Positions 1 through 6,945 of a DNA stretch of 8,982 nucleotides are shown here, piece after piece (positions within the stretch are counted from its first letter, which is position 1; each line of letters begins with the position of its first letter). The notes beneath the pieces are model-generated. The model saw only the letters and a list, made by a program, of their open reading frames with translations. It was not told the DNA's origin and made no database searches. Both the position numbers and the translations under genes were made by a program. The stretch is from an uncultured Bacteroidales bacterium (lineage in GTDB: Bacteria; Bacteroidota; Bacteroidia; Bacteroidales; Paludibacteraceae). The stretch lies in assembly GCA_903912795.1 (NCBI GenBank), contig CAIWIS010000320.1, positions 1 through 8,982 on the forward strand. The letters are read 5' to 3'.

Positions 1-22
1 TTAATATCACTAAGAGTTAATT

Positions 23-58
23 ATCCCCCAGTTGCATTTTGCTAGCTGGGGGATTTTT
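23..58 (+). terminator. Rho-independent terminator-like hairpin at left edge
   Basis: A perfect 9-bp inverted repeat (bases 23-31 pairing with 46-54, core CCCCCAG/CTGGGGG) encloses a 14-base loop and is followed on the plus strand by a run of five T (54-58 region). It starts 9 bases past the stop codon of the minus-strand MFS gene. The T-run lies on the plus-strand side, whereas on the minus strand the hairpin is followed by ATAATTAA, a weaker tract. It could therefore end a convergent plus-strand gene lying left of the window, or act in both directions. The hairpin is seen directly; the function is inferred. Confidence 0.6.
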
Positions 59-63
59 ATGTC

Positions 64-1245
64 TTATTTTGCACTATCAACCCTTACGGTAAATGCACTA
101 AATAGTAAGTATATTGCACTTAAAAGAATAATAAGAATTGAACCTACTTGCGAACCAATGGTATCGGACGTTAAACCCATTATAAAGGGGATAATTGCGC
201 CTCCAAAAACTCCGGTAATCATTAATCCGGAAATTTCATTTGCTTTGCTTGGTAATGTTTGAATTGCCATTGAAAAAATTATGGAAAAAACATTAGCAAT
301 TGAAAAGCCAATAACAGCAAAAAGGATAAAAACTAGCATTTGATTTGTTGCAAAAATAAGACTTATAAGTGCTAGTACAGCAATTACAGTCGAGATTCTA
401 AAAAACACTTTAGATGAGAATTTTGCCAATACAAATGCCCCAATAAATGCTCCTAATGTACGAAATGCAAAGTAAACACTTGGACCGTATCCGGCATCAA
501 TAGAGTTCATTCCACAACGTTCCATTAAGATTTTTGGAGCGGCAGTATTTAATCCAACATCAACACCAACAACACAAACGATACCCAAAAATAAAAGCAA
601 GATTGTATTGTCTTTGAGTAGTCCAAAAACACTTCCAAATGAATTTGCTTGATTTGTAACGGGTTCTCTGTCAATCGGAGTTAGCATCAGCCAAATAGTC
701 GAAATAAGCGTGATAACAGCATAAATTGGAAATATATATTGCCAGTTGCCTAATTTTGTTGCAGTAAATGCAGCTAAAAATGGTCCGATAAATGCAGAAA
801 CCGCCTTTACAAATTGACCTGCAGTGAGGCTCGAAGTAAGTTTATCGCCTTGAACTACGTTAGTTAACAGCGGATTGAGTGATACCTGTAATATTGTATT
901 AGCAATACCAAGCAATGCAAATGCAATTAATGACATGGTAAATGAATACTGTATTAAAGGTATAAACATAGCTACAATGGTAATTAAATTACTGATCAAT
1001 ACGGTGTTTTTTCGTCCGATTTTATTCATTAATATGCCAGTAGGTACAGAAAAAAGCAGAAACATGGAGAATAGAACTACTGGAATCATATTTGAAAGGG
1101 TATCTCTGAATTCCGGACTAAAACCACCTAACAAATCTTCTTTTACATGCATGGTAGTTATGCCTACCACATCGCAAAATCCCATTATGAAAAATCCAAA
1201 CATAACGGGTAAAACGTTCATTGAGATTGACTTATTTTTTGTCAT
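64..1245 (-). CDS. MFS sugar transporter
   Basis: Inner-membrane major facilitator superfamily carrier of 393 residues, a normal full length for a 12-helix MFS protein. It is hydrophobic throughout, with the first helix around residues 10-30 (FFIMGFCDVVGI, acidic residue D25). After helix 2 comes the loop PTGILMNKIGRK, a version of the conserved MFS loop 2-3 motif. A longer, more polar stretch at about 195-210 (PIDREPVTNQ) looks like the central loop between the two six-helix halves. The TM1 wording and the PxGxxMxKxGxK loop resemble sugar carriers of the fucose/galactose/glucose permease type common beside Bacteroidota glycan loci, which is a family-level recollection rather than a search. 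The ATG at 1243-1245 follows an A-rich stretch without a clear Shine-Dalgarno. It lies 96 bp after the lyase-like gene, with a hairpin between, so it may be weakly co-transcribed or have its own promoter. Likely role: import of a sugar released by the upstream enzymes. The substrate is unknown. Confidence 0.88.
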   Translation of the reverse strand: MTKNKSISMNVLPVMFGFFIMGFCDVVGITTMHVKEDLLGGFSPEFRDTLSNMIPVVLFSMFLLFSVPTGILMNKIGRKNTVLISNLITIVAMFIPLIQYSFTMSLIAFALLGIANTILQVSLNPLLTNVVQGDKLTSSLTAGQFVKAVSAFIGPFLAAFTATKLGNWQYIFPIYAVITLISTIWLMLTPIDREPVTNQANSFGSVFGLLKDNTILLLFLGIVCVVGVDVGLNTAAPKILMERCGMNSIDAGYGPSVYFAFRTLGAFIGAFVLAKFSSKVFFRISTVIAVLALISLIFATNQMLVFILFAVIGFSIANVFSIIFSMAIQTLPSKANEISGLMITGVFGGAIIPFIMGLTSDTIGSQVGSILIILLSAIYLLFSAFTVRVDSAK

Positions 1246-1291
1246 TTTGCTTATTCTTTCGTTTGATTTAATACTGTTTTGTTTTCAAATT

Positions 1292-1325
1292 AAGAAGGCT
1301 GTATTTTACTACAGCCTTCTTTTTA
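1292..1325. terminator. Bidirectional terminator-like hairpin between lyase-like gene and MFS gene
   Basis: A perfect 12-bp inverted repeat (1292-1303 with 1310-1321, core AGAAGGCTGTA/TACAGCCTTCT) with a 6-base loop. On the minus strand it begins about 20 bases after the stop codon of the 1400-residue protein and is followed by TTAATTTG. On the plus strand it is followed by TTTTATT. This symmetry fits a terminator, probably ending or attenuating the three-gene transcript before the MFS gene. An RNA-stability element that still allows read-through into the MFS gene is an alternative. Confidence 0.7.
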
Positions 1326-1341
1326 TTGACCAAAAATGGTT

Positions 1342-4300
1342 TTATTTGATAACTAATTTCTGAGTTGATAATCCAGCTTTAACGATATATATACCTTTCG
1401 ATAAAATGGAAGTAGATACATGGGTTTCATCTGTTAAATCTGTTCTTTTGAACTTCAGTTGTCCCTGCATATTATAAATTTCTACATTCCAGGGTTTATT
1501 ATCTTCATATTTAATCGTCATCATTGCATTTCCATTGGCAGGGTTTGGATATACTTTCAACTTATTTGACTCAAATGTTAATGCTGGAACAGCAGAAAAT
1601 ATTTGAGTACCATTAATTGTTAAATTCATTACATCCATATTACCTGCTTCCGTTTGACTAAGAAAATAATTAAGGCTCGATGTAGCATTTTGCTCTGTTC
1701 GGAAAGCATAATTGTTCGCTATTTGAACTTCAGTTCCACCTTCGGGAGTCGCCCAAATATTACAAGTACGACTAGCAACATTAATGCTATAGCGCAAATG
1801 ATATTTTGTAAATGGAACAAAATTAAGCACATTTGCTGCAACATAAACCCCTGCATTTCGGGCATCAATACCACCATTTGGAGCAAAACGTGCAATAACT
1901 GCCATATTCGAATATCCGGCAACATTGCTGTTTGAAAATGCTAAAATACCGTTCATGTTTGTTGAACGAGGTCTTACATCAACTTCGGCTGTAAAGGTTC
2001 CAGTTTGTGCTGGTATCGGTGTAAATAACCATGGATCAGGCGTAAGACTAGCAGTAATGCCAGTCACAATATTACTTTCTGCCGAAAGGTTACCATTGTA
2101 ATCTTTTGCCTTTACTGAAAAATGATATTGATTCGCCGGGTTTAGCCCTTCAATAGTACCACTGTTTGCAACAACAAATTTGTTGAATACGCCATCAACA
2201 TATATATTATACCCAACAACAACCTGATTGTCGGTAGATATTTGCCATGCTAACTCACATTTACTCGGTGTAATGCTGCTTATTGCTAAATTTTGAGGTG
2301 TGCTTGGTGGAACATTGTCGTCGGTTACAGCTGGTTTAGTAAATATGGTTAACACATTGCTTTTCCCAGACTCATTATTATTATCAATGGCCGATACCAT
2401 AAAGTCGTAGTCACTTTGTGGAGATAGCCCTGTAATTTGAGTAGAGTTAGTACCTACCGTTTTTTCATATACATTATTTTTGTAAATTTTGTATCCTGAA
2501 ACCTTAACATTATCAGTAGATGCATCCCATGCCAAATCAGCAGTAGCATATCCTGTATTGACAACAATTAAGTTTGTTGGTACTGAAGGTGCAATATCAT
2601 CTCCGGTTGCATCCCATGCAAAGAAGTATTCAGCACCATTGTTGTATTTTACAGTAATGCCATTCACATCGATATTAGTAATACTTACAGCATTTTCCGC
2701 TCCCATATTGATAACAGCTCCAAAATAAGCTTGCGTAACATTCATTTTTTTTATGTTAGCCACTTTACGTTCAACCGGAACTTCGGTAGACCATGTTGCA
2801 ATAGTTTCTGTAGTTATAGTTGTTGAATCTGTTGCCGGACTATAATTAGTAATAGTACCTTTAGTTCCACCAGAAGTAAAACTATAAACATTATCTTTTA
2901 CAGATAAATCGGGACATGATGTTACAAAACGGAACGCAAGGTTTGTTGCCACCGGTGTACTTATCCTATCGGCAATTACAACGGCTCCCGATGGAAAGTA
3001 AACGGCTCTACGACGATAATTACATTTTGCACTACCAATTACATACAAACCGCCCGATTCGCCCAAATAGGTATGGAAGTCCTGACTGTGTTTTACTTCC
3101 AGCGTAACAGCACTATCAGGTCGTGACCAATAACCGGTAGCTCCTGTTGCCTGAAACCAATCGCCTCCTGCACCTAATTGTTGCACTTCTACTTTGTCCG
3201 AAGCTTTATTAATTTTTGTTACACTGTAGTGCGAGGTTAATTTTTTCTTTTGGTAACCAGGCCCTGTTACTATCGGATTTTCATTCCACCAAAATTCAAA
3301 ACTGTTTGGATCGGTTTGATTGTGACCGGTGCATTCGTTAGGGTACCTTTTATTTACTGTTTTCCCAGCAGCTTGCCCGCATTTAAAACTGAAAAAGTTT
3401 TGTTTATCACCACTCCATGCATTACGTGCTGAGAAAAGATTCAAGTCGTTGCAATCCATTACTTTAGGGATGTCTGCTAATGGTGTCTCAACAACAGATG
3501 CATTATAATAAAATAATGAACGCCAATCCGGACTTAAACCCTTGGTATCTATTATTGTAGCAATAGTTTGACTTTCACTGTCGTTAAATCTGGATGCTAA
3601 TAAACGGAAAATCCAAGATGAGTTAGATGTTTTTGAGGAATTAAAAATCTTCCAACCAGAATCAGACCAACTTTTGAAACCAAATGCATTAGGTAAAAGC
3701 ATACGAGCTCGCACTTTCCCCAGATTTTTAATGCCCGGATTATCAAGAATTGACGGCATGCTGGATGTGGTTGTAGTTAATTGTTCTAACAAAGTACCAA
3801 AATCCAGCATGGGAACCATACCATAATCAATATAATTATAACCTTCCATTAATGCTCCATCAGAACATTGACGTGGCATAACTTCCCAATAATTACGAAC
3901 AGCTGAAGTTAACCAATTTTGAGGTTCATCAGCTTCACAACCATTTACTTCGCCTGATTCACCCCAAAGTGCAACGGCAGCCAAAGCTGCAGCTGTATGG
4001 TTATACCAGTTGTGATTAGTTCCAAACTCACGGTTTCGCCATTGATTTGCGCCAATTAAAACCCCTGTATTATTTGGCGATCGTAACCAGCGTGTGTGAT
4101 TAACAATAAGCAAACGAAGCTTATTTCTTGTAACACTTGATAAATCGTTAAATAACCAATCGTATGTATAACTCAAATTCATTAGAATATGAGAAGTAGC
4201 TAAATCCTGAGTGGAGAGTCCATAACCATACCAAGCATTAACCCACTTGTCTATTCCGTTCATATATACAGTTTTGCGTGCTGCATCATTGTCTAATATA

Positions 4301-5544
4301 TAGGCAATTGACATAATTCCTAAATACTCGGCATATTGACGCCAAGGATCTTCAGTTGTAGCACCAAAAACAGCAGGTGGAGTTATGTTAGCATAGCTAG
4401 TAGCATCAGTTTTAATTTTTCCCCAAATGGCTTCATAAGCAGGATTAGCCACTTTTTCTTTCATACTACTCAGTGAAGAGGCTGTGAAAAAAAGGCGAGG
4501 ATGATTGCCGCTTAGTGCAGGCTTAGGTGCATATAAATCCACACCAGCCGGAGCATTATTTGCCCCCAGATATTCACTATCGCGAGGATATAGTCCCGAT
4601 GTAATTGTGCTTTTGGCTGTAAAACTTCCATCCACAGATGTTGCAATTATATCAGCAGTTCCAATTTCAATTGCAGAAACGATTCCGGTTTCATCTACTG
4701 TTGCAATTGCAGAATTACTAGTACTCCAGGTAACTTTTTTATTACTTGCATCTGCTGGTGTAACTGTAGCAGTAAGTTGCTTTTTACTGGCTATCGACAT
4801 TTGCAAAGTTGTTGGAGCTACAGAAACACCTGTGACAGCTGTTTTTGCACCTACATAAGTGTATTCAAGCATTGGTATATTTGTAGTTAATGCTTCTTTG
4901 GTTTTAAATACCAAGTTACAACCTGCTCCACCCGCAAGGATAATTGTGAGATTGTTGTCGGTGTCGTTGTTGATAGCATCCATTAAAGCCTGAGAACTAA
5001 AATATACAATTTTTCCTGCTGCAGAAGCAGCTAATGTAATTGTACCAATTAATGTTGCTTTGGTAGTTACCACTGTACCATTTAACTCGTTGAATGCCGG
5101 CGCACGGTCTCCATTAATCTGACCAGCGAGCGCTACTGCCCAGTCTCTATTCCCTTCAGTCCAGTTTTCACCCATTTCGGCCTCACCACCTTCATCCACA
5201 CCACCAGCATACGCATCGTTAAGCACATATACTTTTACTTCTTGAGTGGTGGTAGTGGCTGCATTCAGAATGAGCCTAAGATTAATCATGTCAATTGTGG
5301 TTGTTAAGCCTGCAAGGTTAAATCGGAGATAAGATGTGTAATTTCCACCAGCAAATCCGGCATTACGTACTGCCATGTTGTTCCGGAGGCCGACATTTAG
5401 CATTCCATTGGTACTTGCACCTGAGATGTCGCCTTGTATCTGGCCATCTGCAGCAACATTGAGTGTTAATTGCCCCATGGTAGGTAATGTCCCAAGACAG
5501 AGTGCAATTAACACAGATAGAAAAATTCTGTTTAATTTTTTCAT
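1342..5544 (-). CDS. T9SS-secreted multidomain heparinase II/III-like (putative polysaccharide lyase) protein
   Basis: A 1400-residue exported protein. A signal peptide (1-24: lysines, hydrophobic core, then TMG|Q) leads into a DNRLRE/CBM96-like module (about 27-232; TSYLRFNL, INGDRAP), a BIG2 Ig-like domain (235-313) and a DUF4962-type alpha-helical toroid beginning HPRLFF near 346. Candidate active-site elements are N510-H511 in TNHNWYNH and the tyrosine-rich EGYNYIDYG at 567-575. A heparinase II/III C-terminal sheet domain (about 695-950) holds GHNQTDPNSF at 740-749. Then follow two FN3 domains (about 981-1070 and 1074-1165), a LamG/concanavalin-like domain (about 1168-1315, with IDARNAGVY and NYAFRTEQ) and a T9SS type A sorting tail (about 1324-1400: KVYPNPANG ... 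GIYIVKAG ... KLVIK). The family cleaves uronic-acid polysaccharides such as alginate or glycosaminoglycans by beta-elimination. Two metal-site residues look substituted (Q743, G761), so activity is uncertain. It is likely released or anchored at the cell surface. It starts 65 bp after the 422-residue gene, with which it shares three domain types. The ATG is chosen because the signal peptide begins there. Confidence 0.85.
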   Translation of the reverse strand: MKKLNRIFLSVLIALCLGTLPTMGQLTLNVAADGQIQGDISGASTNGMLNVGLRNNMAVRNAGFAGGNYTSYLRFNLAGLTTTIDMINLRLILNAATTTTQEVKVYVLNDAYAGGVDEGGEAEMGENWTEGNRDWAVALAGQINGDRAPAFNELNGTVVTTKATLIGTITLAASAAGKIVYFSSQALMDAINNDTDNNLTIILAGGAGCNLVFKTKEALTTNIPMLEYTYVGAKTAVTGVSVAPTTLQMSIASKKQLTATVTPADASNKKVTWSTSNSAIATVDETGIVSAIEIGTADIIATSVDGSFTAKSTITSGLYPRDSEYLGANNAPAGVDLYAPKPALSGNHPRLFFTASSLSSMKEKVANPAYEAIWGKIKTDATSYANITPPAVFGATTEDPWRQYAEYLGIMSIAYILDNDAARKTVYMNGIDKWVNAWYGYGLSTQDLATSHILMNLSYTYDWLFNDLSSVTRNKLRLLIVNHTRWLRSPNNTGVLIGANQWRNREFGTNHNWYNHTAAALAAVALWGESGEVNGCEADEPQNWLTSAVRNYWEVMPRQCSDGALMEGYNYIDYGMVPMLDFGTLLEQLTTTTSSMPSILDNPGIKNLGKVRARMLLPNAFGFKSWSDSGWKIFNSSKTSNSSWIFRLLASRFNDSESQTIATIIDTKGLSPDWRSLFYYNASVVETPLADIPKVMDCNDLNLFSARNAWSGDKQNFFSFKCGQAAGKTVNKRYPNECTGHNQTDPNSFEFWWNENPIVTGPGYQKKKLTSHYSVTKINKASDKVEVQQLGAGGDWFQATGATGYWSRPDSAVTLEVKHSQDFHTYLGESGGLYVIGSAKCNYRRRAVYFPSGAVVIADRISTPVATNLAFRFVTSCPDLSVKDNVYSFTSGGTKGTITNYSPATDSTTITTETIATWSTEVPVERKVANIKKMNVTQAYFGAVINMGAENAVSITNIDVNGITVKYNNGAEYFFAWDATGDDIAPSVPTNLIVVNTGYATADLAWDASTDNVKVSGYKIYKNNVYEKTVGTNSTQITGLSPQSDYDFMVSAIDNNNESGKSNVLTIFTKPAVTDDNVPPSTPQNLAISSITPSKCELAWQISTDNQVVVGYNIYVDGVFNKFVVANSGTIEGLNPANQYHFSVKAKDYNGNLSAESNIVTGITASLTPDPWLFTPIPAQTGTFTAEVDVRPRSTNMNGILAFSNSNVAGYSNMAVIARFAPNGGIDARNAGVYVAANVLNFVPFTKYHLRYSINVASRTCNIWATPEGGTEVQIANNYAFRTEQNATSSLNYFLSQTEAGNMDVMNLTINGTQIFSAVPALTFESNKLKVYPNPANGNAMMTIKYEDNKPWNVEIYNMQGQLKFKRTDLTDETHVSTSILSKGIYIVKAGLSTQKLVIK

Positions 5545-5609
5545 AAAATTTTAATATATAATAATTGATAGATTTTGCTATTCTAATTTTGAATAAGAAA
5601 TGGAAACTG

Positions 5610-6878
5610 TTAGTTGAGAATTATTTTTTGTGTAATTTTTTTTCCTCCATTATTAACTACTACAAAATAAACTCCAGCCATTAATTCTGTTTGTATAATA
5701 GATTTTGTACATGAAATTAGATCTGATTGAGCTATCTGGCCTAAATTGTTATAGATTGCAATATTTGCATTTTTAAATATTTCACCTTTACAATTTACAA
5801 TAATTTGTTTGTTTGAATTGTAATATATCAATGCAATATCATTTTCATTCAAATTGTTGATATTTGTTGTAGTTGTAGTAGTGAAATTAGTTGCAGTACT
5901 TTGAGTTGATTCATTTTTTGCATAATCAATGGCAGCTACAGTAATTGCATAATTTGTATTTGCAGTTAGGTCAGTTAATGAATAGGAAGTGGTTTTAATC
6001 AGATTGGTGTTGTGTTTTGTTCCGTTTACATACACGTTGTATCCAGCAGTACCAATGTTATCATCTGTAGATGCATCCCAGCTAACAGTGGCAGAACTTG
6101 ATAAAACGCTTGACGAACTAAGATTTGCAGGCACTGATGGTGCTACAATGTCAGAAGAAGTTACAATATACATCAAATTAGGCGCATTAGTTGCTCCAGC
6201 TTCTTTTGTTTTTATTTCAAAAGCTGTAGTCGAAGGACCTGAATGCACTAGTATTAGTGTAATTTTATCGTTTGTATCGGCATTTATGAAATCGGTCAAC
6301 AAATCAGATGAGAATTCGAATGTTGAACCAATGGCTAATCCATCTGCTAAGCTTAATGAGCCTAAATAGGTGACTTTCGATGTGTTTACGTTTCCTGTCG
6401 ACTCAACATAACCCGGGGCTCTATCACCGTTTATGACACCTGTTGCAGCTGCGACCCAATCCTGAGTTCCTTCCGGCCAGTCTTCACCAAGTTCAGCATC
6501 TGTTCCTTCATCAGTTCCACCTATATAACCATCATTAAGTCCATAAACCTTAAATGTACTGCCTGTAGTGGTTGTGTTAAGTGTAAGCTTAAGCTTAGAG
6601 ACTAATAAACTTCCAGTAATTCCTGTTAAATCGAAGCGAAGGTAAGAGCTATAACTGCCCCCGTTCCATGTATTATAACGAGTTGCAGATCTGTTTCGTG
6701 ATCCAACATTTAGTCCGGCATTACCGCCTGCATTTACCTGTACATCGGCACCAGTTCCGACATTTGTTTTTAAGTCGACCCAATCATTTACTACTTTGTT
6801 TGATGAACTAATATGAGTTGAGAATAATAGTGAAATTGTCACTACAAATAACGAGAAGAGGGAATTTGTTTTTTTCAT
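5610..6878 (-). CDS. T9SS-secreted DNRLRE (CBM96-like) and FN3 domain protein, no catalytic domain
   Basis: A 422-residue exported protein. Residues 1-26 form a signal peptide (MKK start, hydrophobic core, serine-rich end). A DNRLRE/CBM96-like beta-sandwich follows at about 30-236, with SSYLRFDLTGI, KVYGLNDGYIGG and VINGDRAP. One FN3 domain spans about 242-332 (APSVPANL, WDASTDDN, GYNVYVNG), then a threonine-rich linker near 332-338 and a T9SS-type sorting tail (about 345-422, ending GVYFVVV ... KIILN). The same module opens the neighbouring 1400-residue lyase-like protein, with the same spacing of LND-Y-GG-DEG, DW and INGDRAP, so the two are paralogous over this part. CBM96-type modules are known to bind alginate in at least one lyase; binding here is inferred. 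With no enzyme domain, a surface glycan-binding or scaffold role is the best guess. It lies 67 bp after the GH31 gene and 65 bp before the lyase-like gene, probably in one operon. The ATG at 6876-6878 follows an A/T-rich leader and begins the signal peptide. Confidence 0.85.
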   Translation of the reverse strand: MKKTNSLFSLFVVTISLLFSTHISSSNKVVNDWVDLKTNVGTGADVQVNAGGNAGLNVGSRNRSATRYNTWNGGSYSSYLRFDLTGITGSLLVSKLKLTLNTTTTGSTFKVYGLNDGYIGGTDEGTDAELGEDWPEGTQDWVAAATGVINGDRAPGYVESTGNVNTSKVTYLGSLSLADGLAIGSTFEFSSDLLTDFINADTNDKITLILVHSGPSTTAFEIKTKEAGATNAPNLMYIVTSSDIVAPSVPANLSSSSVLSSSATVSWDASTDDNIGTAGYNVYVNGTKHNTNLIKTTSYSLTDLTANTNYAITVAAIDYAKNESTQSTATNFTTTTTTNINNLNENDIALIYYNSNKQIIVNCKGEIFKNANIAIYNNLGQIAQSDLISCTKSIIQTELMAGVYFVVVNNGGKKITQKIILN

Positions 6879-6918
6879 TTTGATTAATTTTTAATGTTTA
6901 CAATAAATATTTTTATGA

Positions 6919-6928
6919 TTTTTTTTTT
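6919..6928. repeat. Ten-base homopolymer in the GH31 to DNRLRE-protein gap
   Basis: Ten consecutive T on the plus strand (ten A in the transcript), about 40 bases upstream of the start codon of the 422-residue secreted protein. Such tracts can vary in length by polymerase slippage, but this one is outside coding sequence. No regulatory role is shown by the sequence. Confidence 0.6.
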
Positions 6929-6945
6929 GATATGTGTCGATAATT

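Noticed and set aside
32..262. 76-codon open frame on the plus strand near the left edge
   Set aside because: It starts inside the hairpin and is antisense to the C-terminus of the MFS protein, with no recognisable domain.
1284..1291. TTAATTTG upstream of the MFS gene as a Bacteroidota -7 box
   Set aside because: It differs from TAnnTTTG at one position and no TTTG box lies at the right distance; the expected -33 region falls inside the hairpin stem.
875..1363. 162-codon open frame on the plus strand
   Set aside because: It lies almost wholly opposite the MFS gene, its translation has no family resemblance, and it runs through the hairpin at 1292-1321. It is an antisense shadow of a clear gene.
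5545..5609. Possible promoter between the 422-residue gene and the lyase-like gene
   Set aside because: It is AT-rich with a small AAAATTTT palindrome next to the start codon, but there is no recognisable -33/-7 pair and no terminator.
6879..6945. Possible terminator or promoter between GH31 and the 422-residue gene
   Set aside because: Only A/T-rich sequence and a ten-base homopolymer are present, with no stable hairpin and no match to the TAnnTTTG promoter box.
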